Positions 20,800 through 32,339 of a stretch of DNA of 64,000 nucleotides are shown piece by piece. Under the pieces are notes generated by a model. The model was not told where the DNA came from. It made no database searches and saw nothing but the letters and a program-made list of their open reading frames with translations. A program made the position numbers and the translations under genes. Source of the DNA: Argopecten irradians (lineage: Eukaryota > Mollusca > Bivalvia > Pectinida > Pectinidae); the NCBI RefSeq assembly GCF_041381155.1, contig NC_091142.1, positions 30,617,528-30,681,527 of the forward strand, given 5' to 3'. Every line of letters starts with the position of its first letter. Within the stretch, counting starts at the first letter, position 1.

Positions 20800-23046
20800 A
20801 TGTTGCAGATAAGTCTGGTCCTACTGGCGATTGTCCACGTGACCAGGAGCTGGGATCCTGACGCCGGTCTCATCACCTCATGGACCAAGATGTCTGGGGT
20901 CACTGCGAACGCGTCAAGTGGTAATAATCCGGAACGCGTTCTGGACGGCGATGACAACACACATTGGACTTCCGGTTCCTGTCTGCCCACAGGGTACATG
21001 ACACGCCCGGGCCTTAATGTCCTTCTGAATCTGTGTCGGACGTCTGCTTGTCAGATAAACGGAGTGTCCACCAGTCAGGGTTTCAACGAGCTGACCGACG
21101 CATCTACGTACACATCACACCAGATTGACATTGGACAGAACAACAAGGCTAGTTTAACCATGGACACGAGTGGTAAAACCTTCACTCAGTTGTCTGTGTG
21201 GGGTGTATACCACGGAGACACCCAGATGAAGGTGGCGGACATCAATGGTACGGAAACATTGATACACACACTCACTTCGAGCGACAACTATCAGCGCAAA
21301 ACGTTCGACATCTCTACTCAAGTAAACACTATTACTCTGGAATCGGCTACCGCTTTCCGGGTGACGGAGATAGCGGCCCTAGGTCGGGTGGACTGTGTGG
21401 AGAGGATAGTGGTAGACTTGGGGGTACTTCGACGGATTGGCGTGGTACGCACTAGGCACTGGGCAGGTACAAACACGGCCTATAGTACCAGTCTCGCCCT
21501 TTCTACAGACGGACAAACTTGGGACAAGGTCAGAGATTTACAACCCTCCGCGTTACATGCCGTTACGACCCGACTTCAATCTCCTACCGAGTACAGATAC
21601 ATAGCGCTGGAATATAACGTCAAACTGAGGAACTACAACAAAGTCTACTGCTGGGAGGTAGATGCCTACGACGAGTTTGGGATTTGGGGAGCCGCGCCCA
21701 CTGCACAGCCGAACTCTGTGTGTATACGGGATTTGCTGGGTGTAAATGGCATATGGGGGTGGGGACATAATCCTAACGGCCAGGCACTGTACAGTCGAGT
21801 CGCATCCTACGCGAGGAATTACCACAATCTCGACTGGGACGTAAAGGACCCGGATTTCGATCCTCAGTTTGACCAGATGGGTGAAGGCCATGGCACTAAT
21901 GCGTCCTGGTGGCTTAATTGGGACAATGAATATGGTAAGTGGCGGGCGGCCGGTCTCCAAGTAGACGCGTCAATCCAGTTCCTAAACAAGACCTTCGGAG
22001 CCAGTGTTTGGAACACACCGAGACAATCTGCATACAATTATGGTAGGGAATTCGCTCGGCATTTTGGTCCTCAAGTCGGCAACGGCTTGGTGACTGCCTT
22101 CGAGGTAGGGAACGAGCCATGGGATTACAGTGCAGACTTCTATGCCTCAGTGTTAGAGGGCATGGCTACTGGGGCTAGAGACGTCGATCAAATAATAAAC
22201 GTCCTTCCTGGGGCGTTCCAGGCGTATACGATTGCCCCAGAGGAACCCAGACATGGTAATTACATCGGCACAAGGGTAAAACAAGGCGTGTCAACGTTCA
22301 TCAGTGTCGTCAATATGCATTCCTACAGCTTTATAACTAACGACAATGGTAAACGGGTGGCCACATATCCGGAGCATAAAGATTCCACATTCAACAGTAT
22401 TCGGAACATGATTCGGTGGCGGGACACTAACGTCCCTTGTAAACCGATCTGGCTGACGGAATGGGGCTGGGACGCTGACGGCGGTCAGGAGGACTGCGCA
22501 GCCTCCGAATGTGTAACAGAGAGGGCCCAGGCTATCTACGGCGCTCGTGGTCTCTTTCTGTCTGCACGTCTTGGCCTCGCTAGGGCCACGTGGTATTTCT
22601 ACGCGAACTCGCCGACCTGTAACACCTTGTTCTGTAGAAGCGGTCTAACTACATCTACGAAGCATAACTTCACAGAGAAAGCAGTTTTTCATATGTTTGA
22701 GGCAGTGCTGAGTCGACTGGGAGAAGCTCACTTCCGCTCTGTGGTGACGGAGGATGAACATGGATATGTATACTTATTTGGACCATCAGGCACAACTTTA
22801 CAGAAAATCACTCATCTTGTCGCCTGGCTTCCCGTCGATGCCGGTGACGTTTCAACACGGACGGTAACACTAACGATGCCGATGGCATTAACACCAGTGG
22901 CGACATTGCGTCTAACCGGAGGTGACGTAGCTGTGACGGAGGATTCAAACCCTGTCGTGGACGGCCTCGTTATGACATTGTCCTTGACAACCAGGCCCCT
23001 GATTGTACAGGTGCAATCTCCAATCCCTGTATCGACCATTGGATGA
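20800..23046 (+). CDS. Secreted clan GH-A-like glycoside hydrolase with discoidin-like domain, copy B
   Basis: 748 codons with the same layout as copy A: signal peptide, split discoidin-like domain with an embedded second sandwich, TIM-barrel hydrolase domain and beta-rich tail. The putative catalytic residues stay at Glu439 (VGNEPW) and Glu554 (WLTEWGWD); no length change separates the copies up to there. Differences crowd in the first half: around residues 117-150 the embedded sandwich differs at many sites, whereas the barrel is nearly identical. Near the end a 4-base difference shifts the frame into an early TGA, so the last residues end STIG and the tail is 13 residues shorter than in A. 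One barrel change, Tyr to Cys in NVPCKP, adds an unpaired-looking cysteine. An in-frame TAG directly precedes the ATG. Substrate unknown. Confidence 0.9.
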   Translation: MLQISLVLLAIVHVTRSWDPDAGLITSWTKMSGVTANASSGNNPERVLDGDDNTHWTSGSCLPTGYMTRPGLNVLLNLCRTSACQINGVSTSQGFNELTDASTYTSHQIDIGQNNKASLTMDTSGKTFTQLSVWGVYHGDTQMKVADINGTETLIHTLTSSDNYQRKTFDISTQVNTITLESATAFRVTEIAALGRVDCVERIVVDLGVLRRIGVVRTRHWAGTNTAYSTSLALSTDGQTWDKVRDLQPSALHAVTTRLQSPTEYRYIALEYNVKLRNYNKVYCWEVDAYDEFGIWGAAPTAQPNSVCIRDLLGVNGIWGWGHNPNGQALYSRVASYARNYHNLDWDVKDPDFDPQFDQMGEGHGTNASWWLNWDNEYGKWRAAGLQVDASIQFLNKTFGASVWNTPRQSAYNYGREFARHFGPQVGNGLVTAFEVGNEPWDYSADFYASVLEGMATGARDVDQIINVLPGAFQAYTIAPEEPRHGNYIGTRVKQGVSTFISVVNMHSYSFITNDNGKRVATYPEHKDSTFNSIRNMIRWRDTNVPCKPIWLTEWGWDADGGQEDCAASECVTERAQAIYGARGLFLSARLGLARATWYFYANSPTCNTLFCRSGLTTSTKHNFTEKAVFHMFEAVLSRLGEAHFRSVVTEDEHGYVYLFGPSGTTLQKITHLVAWLPVDAGDVSTRTVTLTMPMALTPVATLRLTGGDVAVTEDSNPVVDGLVMTLSLTTRPLIVQVQSPIPVSTIG

Positions 23047-23414
23047 ATCCGGGGACAAAAGAAAATTCGAAACTTTCAGATATGGTTATACAAAACAAAT
23101 TTGATTTTACGTTTATCATTGTGTTGCAGTATTAAAATTTTATTGTATTGCGGAATGTGTTTAAACAGCTTTATAAAACAGTACGTGTATGGATAAGGCT
23201 ATACATAAATACAATACAGGAACAAAGTAATTAGAGTCAACTGATACACTATACAAAGTGGTTCGATATTTAACCGAATATGATCTGGGGCCCTAAAACA
23301 TCTGTTAATGTTCTATGGACACTGAGACAGGTTGCTGTTACTGATTTCCAGGGTGTTTTTGCGCAGCACTGAAACAAGTTGTGTTTATACTCCCCTGTAA
23401 GTACATCGATATGA

Positions 23415-23420
23415 AATAAA
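23415..23420 (+). terminator. Polyadenylation signal, hydrolase gene B
   Basis: AATAAA about 369 bp after the stop, matching the position of 10080-10085 in copy A. Confidence 0.55.
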
Positions 23421-23504
23421 AGCACTCTTTATATGATCGTGACGTGAAGCTGTCCTTCTCTGGCGAACTTTACATCCCAGTTATAGCTGAATAGTTCACA
23501 TAGC

Positions 23505-24815
23505 TCACTAGTCGACAGTTAAATGGATGGTAGACAGTTGTAGTGGAGAGCAATGTTCACTAGTCAACAGTTAAATGGATGTTAGACAGTTGTAGAGGAG
23601 GGCCATGCTCACTATTCGACATTTAAATAGATGTTAGGCAGTTGTAGAGGAGGGCCATGCTCACTAGTCGACAGTTAAATGGATGGTAGACAGTTGTAGT
23701 GGAGAGCCATGCTCACTAGTCGACAGTTAAATGGATGTTAGACAGTTGTAGTGGAGGGCCATGCTCACTAGTCGACGGTTAAATGGATGGTAGACAGTTG
23801 TAGTGGAGAGCCATGCTCACTAGTCGACAGTTAAATGGGTGTTAGACAGTTGTAGAGTAGGGCCATGCTCACTATTCGACAGTTAAATGGATGGTAGACA
23901 GTTGTAGAGTAGGGCCATGCTCACTAGTCGACAGTTAAATGGATGTTAGACAGTTGTAGAGGAGGGCCATGCTCACTAGTCGACAGTTAAATGGATGGTA
24001 GACAGTTGTAGTGGAGAGCCATGCTCACTAGTCGACAGTTAAATGGATGTTAGACAGTTGTAGTGGAGGGCCAAACTCACTAGTCGACAGTTAAATGGAT
24101 GGTAGACAGTTTTAGTGGAGAGCCATGCTCACTAGTCGACAGTTAAATGGATGTTAGACAGTTGTAGAGGAGGGCCATGTTCACTGGTCGACAGTTAAAA
24201 GGATGTTAGACAGTTGTAGTGGAGGTCCATGCTCACTAGTCGACAGTTAAATGGATGTTACAGTTGTAGTGGAGGGCCATGCTCACTAGTCGACAGCTAA
24301 ATGGATGGTAGACAGTTGTAGAGTAGGGCCATGCTCACTAGTCGACAGTTAAATGGATGTTAGACAGTTGTAGAGGAGGGCCATGCTCACTAGTCGACAG
24401 TTAAATGGATGGTAGACAGTTGTAGTGGAGAGCCATGCTCACTAGTCGACAGTTAAATGGATGTTAGACAGTTGAAGTGGAGGGCCAAGCTCACTAGTCG
24501 ACAGTTAAATGGATGGTAGACAGTTGTAGTGGAGAGCCATGCTCACTAGTCGACAGTTAAATGGATTTTAGACAGTTGTAGAGGAGGGCCATGCTCACTG
24601 GTCGACAATTAAATGGATGTTAGACAGTTGTAGTGGAGGGCCATGCTCACTAGTCGACAGTTAAATGGATGTTAGACAGTTGTAGTGGAGGGCCATGCTC
24701 ACTAGTCGACAGTTAAATGGATGTCAGACAGTTGTAGTGGAGGGCCATGCTCACTAGTCGACAGTTAAATGGATGTTAGACAATTGTAGTGGAGGGCCAT
24801 GCTTGCTAGTCTTTT
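23505..24815. repeat. 52-bp minisatellite downstream of gene B
   Basis: About 25 units of the same 52-bp family as 10172-12046 (CACTAGTCGACAGTTAAATG). Here the common variants are GATGGTAGAC and TTGTAGAGGAGG, largely absent from copy A, so the arrays have been homogenised separately. Confidence 0.93.
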
Positions 24816-25235
24816 CGTAGGCATCCAACTGTAACGAAGAAAGGTATTATGATACACAGGAGAACACATAAAATGTGACATAAGAATTGTATAAGAATAC
24901 CATTACATCCCGGGTACAGGACATAAATAAATAAAACTTTTAAACCTTCAAACAGATGGGATCAGACCAAGATAATAATGTGGTTATGATGGCTAACATT
25001 CTACCAATTAAACTCAACTTGTAACTTGTGATGTGAAAGTCCTAGTTACATGGTTTGAGTACATTGTACAATGTTCAAAACATTATATAATCACGAAGCT
25101 TATATTTGTGTCATTCCCTGGTATTGACTGAACATTAGAAATGATAACTTTATACTGATGTCTTTAAAATTGGTGGGTTGGCGGCTGACGCCAGACCGAG
25201 GTAGCAATATGGTCTTGGTGGCAACAATTCAGCCA
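24816..25235. other. Short intergenic gap between minisatellite and NHL gene
   Basis: AT-rich; probably holds the 3' UTR of the minus-strand NHL gene. No canonical AATAAA on the minus strand was noticed. Confidence 0.35.
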
Positions 25236-26267
25236 CTAGCTCACAATTTGTGATTTTGTATTAGACATCATATAGCCAATAACCAAGTGTTGACCACTGG
25301 CTCTGCTCCTCCAAAACAAGCATGTCCTTAAATGACTTGACTGGTTGACAAGAACGTTATCATTCTGAACCAGGAAGGGAGCTGCTGCTTGAGACGAACA
25401 AGCCAAGAGCAGGGAATTGTACTTCTTCTTAGACTTATAAGGAATACATACGTTAACTATGATGACTCTATCACTAGGCATTTCCTCCGTTATCACGAGC
25501 ACTCTGTCTTCAGACAAACACGTTGCTAGGGGCAGCTTAGTTTCCACTTCCGGAAGATAATCACATGTTGTGCCCATGTTTACGTCTAATTTTTGGACTA
25601 CACCTCTATCATAGATACACATATATACGTCACCGGACGTCGTGACTCCTAGACCGCTAGGAGTCCCTTTGGGGTCATGAACAAATTTTAGTTCTCCTTT
25701 CGTTGTCACACATACAAGTTCCCTTCGTCCCGAGTCTGAAACAAGCACGTACCGACCAGCAAAGCACGTGACACACGCTGGGGTGCGGAATATACGGGAC
25801 TTGGTGTCATGCCTCTCTATAGAAAACAACACATCACCATCAAACGACAGAATATCTACTGATCCGTGTCCTATCTCACAGCATCCGGCCACAAGGCGCA
25901 TTTCATCCAGACAGGCAATGGATTGGTACTTCCGGTTTGTTCGTCTTGATGAACTTATCGACATTTTCCCGCCTTTTTCGGCGGAAATGAAGGTTATAGT
26001 CTGTTGCTGCGGCTGCGTCACAGCAACATGGGAGGATAGATAAAGCTTTGTGACGCCACACGGGTCCTCTAGTTTCACACTGTCGAACAAAGTCATTTGG
26101 AAGGTAAATCTTTTGACAGATTGATTTTCATTGTCAATGACGATGAAGGAGTCGGGAAGCACCGCGACATCAGTGAGAAGACATTGTGATTCATGTGGAA
26201 GTTTGGCACTTAAAACAGTCACAGGGTCCCGGAATATCTCGCGTAACGCCATGTTGACTAGATACAT
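25236..26267 (-). CDS. NHL-repeat/beta-propeller protein (TRIM-like C-terminal half)
   Basis: 343 codons without introns. The repeating pattern of short strands (SVDILSFDGDVLF, RYVLVSDSGRRELVCVTTKG, GLGVTTSGDVYMCIYDRG) is that of the beta-propeller at the C-terminus of TRIM2/3/71-like proteins, which are greatly expanded in bivalves. No RING, B-box or coiled coil is present, and none was seen upstream to about 27.5 kb, so either it is a stand-alone propeller or its N-terminal exons are lost or far away. The start could be the first Met or the sixth residue (MALREIF). It is convergent with hydrolase gene B across the minisatellite. Its duplicate at 12055-12950 is broken. TRIM-type propellers usually bind RNA or protein partners; the role here is unknown. 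Confidence 0.7.
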   Translation of the reverse strand: MYLVNMALREIFRDPVTVLSAKLPHESQCLLTDVAVLPDSFIVIDNENQSVKRFTFQMTLFDSVKLEDPCGVTKLYLSSHVAVTQPQQQTITFISAEKGGKMSISSSRRTNRKYQSIACLDEMRLVAGCCEIGHGSVDILSFDGDVLFSIERHDTKSRIFRTPACVTCFAGRYVLVSDSGRRELVCVTTKGELKFVHDPKGTPSGLGVTTSGDVYMCIYDRGVVQKLDVNMGTTCDYLPEVETKLPLATCLSEDRVLVITEEMPSDRVIIVNVCIPYKSKKKYNSLLLACSSQAAAPFLVQNDNVLVNQSSHLRTCLFWRSRASGQHLVIGYMMSNTKSQIVS

Positions 26268-27689
26268 ACTAGATTGACATCATTCGGGAATGCAGACTTC
26301 TAGTTACATTGAGGAGCACGTTCCTTGGCATTTATTGAAATGGTTGATATTAACTCTGGGTCAATCATAAACATTCACTCTGGGTTAATTATAAGTTTCA
26401 TTCATTGCAAAGAGTATTCAATACAAACGTACGTTGTTATGTATAGGTTACATTGTATACTACCAGTTCCATTCCAAGTAGTTCCATGTCAGATATTACT
26501 CAGCACGCGAGGGGTTATTCAGTAGAAAACTCTTGACGACATTATGTACAATTTATTTTGGTCCATTGATAACTGTCCAATACAATTTGACGCCGACAGG
26601 TAGTTATAACTGTTAACAAAAGCGGATCGAGGTGGTACTCACCTATATACACGTACACAGTGTGTTAGATATACTCCATTCCTGGAGTCATTGTTCCTTT
26701 AACACGTCACTGACCTCACATTCCGGATATACCATGTACCTTCTCGTACCCTGATGTTACTATTTGCATCTGTACAGGTCCAGCACATGTTTTGGTGACG
26801 TTTTTAGTTGTTGCACCGCGTTCCATTTCTCCCGACTTTTACCTGTCCCTATATACCTGGCCTACCTGTACATACCTGTACCTACACCTTACACTCTGGT
26901 GTGTATATTTAAATGTATTGACGGCCAGTGATCTGCCAGTATTGATCGATATTGGGTTATGGTCCGTCATAAAGCCGAGGTGTTCTACTGAAATCAAAAG
27001 ATAAATGTTTGGATCTTGTCTACCACACAGGAATTTCCTCTTTATCAGCAGTGAAAGTTCAAATCTGTTGACGTCATCGAATGACATCGTTAGTTTTAAA
27101 ATATACGACACATTACTAGTGTACCTATGGAATGACGGATATTTGATCCCATGTTTTATTCCATATCTTCGCTGTAGTTTCAACATAATAACCTCTAAAC
27201 TGAAAATTATATCTTAGTCTCCTTCCTTGTATTCGACCTAATATCAAAGACTTTTCTCCGTTTCAATTCTCGATTGCACTGCAAACATCACGGTATGCTC
27301 TCGTTTATCATTTTAATTGTCACTTCTGTTTTTTTGTGACAATTTAAAAGAAAATCATACGTTCTGATGTCAACGTGGCAATAACTAATAAGTCCGTTTT
27401 TGTATTTGACATAAACGGCTTGCTTCACAGCTAATGAAACAACCATACAGCCATTACATTCCACAGTGAAAATGTATATATACAAGATATTCCCCATGTC
27501 ATTTCCCCGCTCTCTTTCGTTTGATTCACGGATATCAACATTAGTGATCTCATCAAACCATTCTGTGAGTCCACAGCACTGTTACGTGCGTTACCTGACG
27601 GACGTCATGCATTTCATGCAGCATCGCTAAGGGGGAACGAAAGTTAAACCACATTAAAATAATTGCATTTGCCTAGTATTTTGTGTTAC
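26268..27689. other. Intergenic, no gene recognised
   Basis: Contains the upstream region of the minus-strand NHL gene. Several 60-115-codon open frames on both strands overlap each other and match no family; none is called. Confidence 0.4.
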
Positions 27690-27714
27690 CAAGTATTTTC
27701 TGTTACCTAGTATT

Positions 27715-28125
27715 TTATGAGGTGACCTTGGACTTTATAATTGCCAACAAACGGCTAGGTATTGAATTATACGAAACCCATAAAATCGTTAGAAACAGCT
27801 GGTCTACTGATTCAATGTTCATTGTTTTGCAAAGTCCTTTGATTCTAAGCCACAAATTTTCAATAATATTATTATGTGCAGGCCATGTAATGGGTGGTAT
27901 ATTATTTTGCAGCTTAAAACACGTTTGTAACATATCGGCGAGATTATCATCTAGTATATTTTTGTATTTCTGGGCATTTATATTTCCGTCAACTTTACAA
28001 AAGTGCCTAGCGCGCTCATGTAATTCGCCTCTGTCCAGTTCGCATTCATATGGGCTATGAATGCCAACTGAGAAACGTTCAATGCTTAAATAATCGCACG
28101 AAGTGCACAGTGGCAGAGCCGCCAT
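27715..28125 (-). pseudogene. Tc1/mariner-type transposase fragment
   Basis: A 136-codon open frame whose C-terminal half reads like the end of a Tc1-type DDE transposase: GNINAQKYKNILDDNL, then ITWPAH...IIENLWLRIKG (compare the family's WPAQSPDLNPIENLW), then a run ending in SIPSRLLAIIKSK. The segment that normally carries the second catalytic Asp is missing between the two motifs, and the DNA-binding N-terminal half is absent, so it cannot be active. Terminal repeats were not found. Confidence 0.75.
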
Positions 28126-28264
28126 TTTGAAAAATCGCGAATACTTTAGTCATTGTTCCGTATGTTGTTGGCCCCATTAGGCAGAGTCAGTGCGATGAAG
28201 ACTGTATGGCAGTTTTATTGTCGATAACAGAATCCCGTATCCTCGTGCATGTGTGATCTGTTGC

Positions 28265-28945
28265 TCTGACGCCGTGTGGTTCCGTGCTGGACCCTCGATT
28301 TTGTTTAATCTGAGTTTTGACTCTAGACGCCGTGTGGTTCCGTGCTGGACCCTCGATTTTGTTTAATCTGAGCAGGCGCGTGTAGTTTCTATAGACTTCT
28401 TGCCTCCCGTTCATCCACATCATTTACAATAAATCTATGAGAACTCACATTTTACTTGAATCGCAAATAGTGTATATGATAGCTTTATTATGACATTTTA
28501 TTGGTGCCAATCAAACTGTATTTCATTGCAACTGTTTTACAGCATTTGGTAATGCAACATTCGAAAATCATGGAGTTTTTACACATTGCTAACTGTGCTT
28601 TATGTATGATAATCATTGTACAAGTATCTAGAGTGTAAATTGAATTTGTCAAAAAAAACGGATTTTTTCCTCACTTTAATAATTGAACTATAAACATTTT
28701 TCAATAAGAAAGTAAGTCACTACCTCTCAGAGTACCAGGGAATCGCTAGAGAGAGGATTAACATGTCATACTTTTCTGGGGAGAGGCCCAGAGGGTAAAT
28801 CAATGTACCTGATGTACATCGGGGAATAGGATTTGCATCCATATTATTTCAACCCTGGCTACGCTCCTGCTGAGTTTTGACTCTAGACGCCGCATGGTTC
28901 CGTACTGGACCCTCGATTTGTTTAATCTGAGTTTTGATGCCTTGT
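28265..28945. repeat. Direct repeats interrupted by unrelated sequence
   Basis: Two adjacent copies (about 28268-28372) of a segment with GCCGTGTGGTTCCGTGCTGG and CTCGATTTTGTTTAATCTGAG, and a third, diverged copy at about 28873-28942. The ~500 bp between carries no recognisable gene and may be an insertion. Confidence 0.65.
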
Positions 28946-28971
28946 GGTCTTTTCGGTACGAGTTATGTTAA

Positions 28972-29261
28972 AAAAGTTCCACAGCTGAGAAATGGTATTT
29001 TACTCTATCGAAAACATGAGAAAACAAATAAGTATTTTTCTTCAGTTACCATTGAAAAGATTGAGCTTTCAATTTTACTTAAATATATTTAAATAATTAA
29101 TTGGAATTAATGGAATGAAGTACTCTTTGTGCATACACCAAAAACAAAATGAATTGTCTTAAATTATTTTTGTATTAATTAGACATATACATACAAGAGT
29201 AAACACCAATAAATGTTCAAATGGTGAGTATCGTTTATCCTCTGTCAGCGATGGAACATCT
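28972..29261. mobile_element. MITE with TTAA-type ends, family 1, copy 2
   Basis: Flanked by TTAA at 28968-28971 and 29262-29265. It aligns with 1180-1536, including the inner segment around ACATTTATGT/ATTAATTAGACATATA, but is shorter and more diverged. Confidence 0.7.
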
Positions 29262-29544
29262 TTAACAGTTCTCAACAAACATTGTTCTGGTCACAATTGT
29301 GTTTTGTCAGTTTTGCGTCAGCATGCTGGTGTATTTTAGGAACAGTAAAAGACATATACAACATTGACAAGTTAATGTCATCTTCAAAGATCTATAAAAA
29401 CACTTCTCAATCAATCCTTCGGGTCAGGCCAGCTTAACAATTGGATCAAAATAGAACTTGACACTACACCCACACACATACAGATGTACCAATACATATC
29501 TGCTACCAATGACGCATATAAATACTCCTTCATTCCACCATCCT

Positions 29545-29852
29545 CGATACTCCAGGGGTTCCGATCACTTACGATCTTTACACCCCTGGACTATCTCATA
29601 GTAAAACTGGAGGCAACAGAACAGAACAGGTAATTAAGTCGTTTGATGTACATCAAAAGAGCCGTGTAAGGGTACACTGTGGTTGACTGTGTGGTTTTGA
29701 TGTTAGGCGTTTTCCTCTCTGTAGTCTCATAAGGAAATCTTTGCTGGCCTGTGATTGGTCAAATGTTTTTCGCTGAACTGCCTTCAATTTCACTATGAGA
29801 TAGTCCAGGGGTGTAGAGATCGTAAGTGATCGGAACCCCTGGAGTATCGAGG
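29545..29852. mobile_element. MITE with CCAGGGGT-type ends, best-preserved copy
   Basis: Long terminal inverted repeats of about 60 bp: CTCGATACTCCAGGGGTTCC at the left and its exact inverse at the right, with ATCACTTACGATC in both arms. About 308 bp in total. The interior shares a GGTCA.AT..TTT segment with the copies at 5887 and 20115. No coding capacity. Confidence 0.82.
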
Positions 29853-29855
29853 ATG

Positions 29856-31330
29856 TCATTCCACAAGAAGAAGAGTATACAGACGCTAAAATTATGAAGT
29901 TGTTTAAAAGTGTGTCTTTCTGTATTGTCTGACTCGTTTAATGAAAAGAAGCTTAACAGAACATTTCAATTTATAAATATGTGATATTTACGAGACATGT
30001 CGGTCGAGTATACTTTGAAGAACTACTACAACAGATAAATAATTTTCTTGGTCAATAGCAACTTCTGATTTTAGAAAGTAACGCATTGTATGTTGTTTTC
30101 TGGCTGACTCCGTGAGGCAGAACCGCGGGATGTTGACGGATATATGTATATCTGTAGTGCGATGAAGACTAAGGGGAAGCTGTATGATCGACATCATGAT
30201 CTTAATAAAAAAACGCCTTGCTATAATGCCTCATAATGTATGTTACAACATCTCCATTTGAGATTCTGAACTTTGTATCTAACTATGAACAATTTAGAGT
30301 GATCAATTTATTTCAAATAAGGTATGAATAGTGTAAGGAATTACAGTATAAAGACCCCTCGACCTTGTGTAAACTTGTCTATAAAGTAATTTGTTATGAT
30401 GACTAAATATAAGGACATAACTTACTAGTAAACACTTAGAATGAGAGTTGCCTCCCTTCTAACATAAAACCTAGTCGGGAGTATGCTGACCTTCTTTCTG
30501 TTTTAGGAAGTCAACCCTTACTACAGCGAATTAACTCTGAAGTCCTGTACGATTCCGAGAATACTCGATATCTTCCTGTGCTTGACTCCTCAAACTACAT
30601 GGATATTTCTTTGTATAAGCGGAGACATAGCTAGTTTTTACTATAGATATGTCTCTGGTATAGGCGTCATGGTCGAGGTCTTCATGTGTACAGAAAATGT
30701 TATGTTCCAATCTTACTCTTCATTCCATTCCAAATTTTGTAGAACTTTCACTTCTAATCAAGCATCTCGATCTTCTAAAAAATGATTTTCAATAACACAG
30801 AAGTTTTGTAAATGTTATGTTTTTTTCATAAGATCAGTGCATGTCCTTTGTACATTGTAGGTTATGTGAGAGAAAAGCAAGAATCATTTCGACAATCTGC
30901 ACCATATCAGCCTTGTCTTTCTTACAAGTATATTAACTTCAAAAAAGAAATCATTGGAATCACCGAATGCTCTGATCTGACTCCTGTAGCAAGTTTTCAA
31001 AACATAGAAGGCTTAATGATTGTGATTGTCAGCTCATCTTGAAACAGTCGCACCTCATCAAATCAACTGGAAGGCCCTGTGTAATTTGTAGAGTTTTCTT
31101 AGTCGAAACCAGTAAATGGTATAAAGTGTTAACAGGGGATTTAGTGGGTTCATCTCATTCAACATAACCACCAACTTGTAGACCAGTCAGTAATGGATAG
31201 GATAATCAGCTCACCTTGAAACATTGATATTTAAAGTTGAAGCATCATCTCACTCCCAGTCTGCCCTATGTAATATTGTAGTCTCAGCTAAAATTTTCAC
31301 TTAATCTTTAAAGCATATTAAACTAGAATA
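29856..31330. other. Intergenic, no gene recognised
   Basis: AT-rich; the open frames at 30582-30785 and 30812-31042 match no known family and lack a convincing gene context. Not called. Confidence 0.35.
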
Positions 31331-31334
31331 CTGT

Positions 31335-31858
31335 AATAACACAAAGGGCCTCACCGCTGCCTGGGTGACTGCCTTGGTGGCTGCCTGGGTGGCTGTCTGG
31401 GTGGCTGCCTGGGTGGCTGTCTGGGTGACTGCCTGGTTGGCCGCCTGGATGACTGCCTTGGTGGCTGTCTGGGTGACTGCCTGGGTAACTGCCTGGGTAA
31501 CTGCCTGGATGGCTGTCTGGGTGACTGCCTGGGTGGCTGTCAGGGTGACTGCCTGGATGGCTGTCTGGGTAACTGCCTGAGTGACTGTCTGGGTGGCTGT
31601 CTGGGTGACTGCCTGCCTGAGTGACTGCCTGGGTGGCTGCCTGGGTGACTGCCTGGGTGACTGCCTGGGTGACTGCCTGAGTGACTGCCTGGATGACTGC
31701 CTGGGTGACAGCCTCGATGACTGCCTTGGTGGCTGCCTGGGTGACTGCCTGGGTGACTGCCTGGATGGCTGCCTGGGTGGCTGCCTGGGTGACTGCCTGG
31801 ATGACTGCATGGATGACTGTCTGGGTGACTGCCTAGTTGGCTGCCTGGTTGGCCCTAT
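31335..31858. repeat. 12-bp minisatellite
   Basis: More than 40 variants of a 12-bp unit (GTGACTGCCTGG). Since 12 is a multiple of 3 and the unit has no stop, several frames stay open on both strands (for example a Gln/Arg/Pro-rich frame at 31301-31810, minus). These are low-complexity artefacts. Confidence 0.92.
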
Positions 31859-31884
31859 ACATTATTACCACCCCTTAGATATGA

Positions 31885-31970
31885 TTTTGAATTCCATGTG
31901 GAAGAGTTGCCAGCTGCTGATTTGTCTAGTTGTTTGTGGTTTTTATCTGGGTACTCCGGCTTAGAGATGT
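31885..31970 (+). mobile_element. Degraded SINE fragment
   Basis: Retains GAGTTGCCAG, TGTGGTTTTTATCTGGGTAC and TCCGGCTTAG from the body of the SINE at 3238-3460. It directly follows the 12-bp array. Confidence 0.55.
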
Positions 31971-32107
31971 ATAAAACAAACCTGTTTAAACCTCTGATAA
32001 TTATACTATTAAGGACCTGAGCTAAGTCTTAGCAATATTGATTGACCCAATTTGGTTGTAAGTAACAAACTTTGCTATTGAAAGAAGCACTCCTGTTAAC
32101 AACATAT

Positions 32108-32335
32108 AGCACAATGGACGAAAGGCTACAAAACCCATGACAAACAAAGCATAATGGTTGAAAGGCTTCCAAACCCATGACAAATGAAGCACAATGGCTG
32201 AAAGGCTTCCAAACCCATGACAAACGAAGCACAATGGTTGAAAGGCTTCCAAACCCATGACAAACGAAGCACAATGGCTGAAAGGCTTCCAAACCCATGA
32301 TAAACAAAGCACATGGCTGAAAGGCTTCCAAACCT
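32108..32335. repeat. 40-bp minisatellite
   Basis: About six units of 40 bp containing GAAAGGCTTCCAAACCCATG. Overlapping minus-strand open frames here translate the repeat. Confidence 0.9.
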
Positions 32336-32339
32336 ACTA

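Larger units (their letters stand above)
18550..26267. repeat. Segmental duplication, copy B
   Basis: Direct repeat of 4845-12950 at an offset of about 13.7 kb, with the same order of blocks. It lacks the fold-back insertion and the 48-bp and 51-bp expansions of copy A. It has its own 46-bp expansion (19312-20085), and its NHL gene is open across its full length. Confidence 0.85.

Noticed and set aside
26839-27217. Overlapping 70-115-codon frames upstream of the NHL gene, considered as a missing RING/B-box exon
   Set aside because: No Cys/His spacing of RING or B-box zinc fingers is present in any of them.
31301-31964. Gln/Arg/Pro-, Trp/Val- and Cys/Asp-rich open frames, possibly antifreeze- or silk-like proteins
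   Set aside because: They are different frames of one 12-bp tandem array; openness follows from a period divisible by three without stops.
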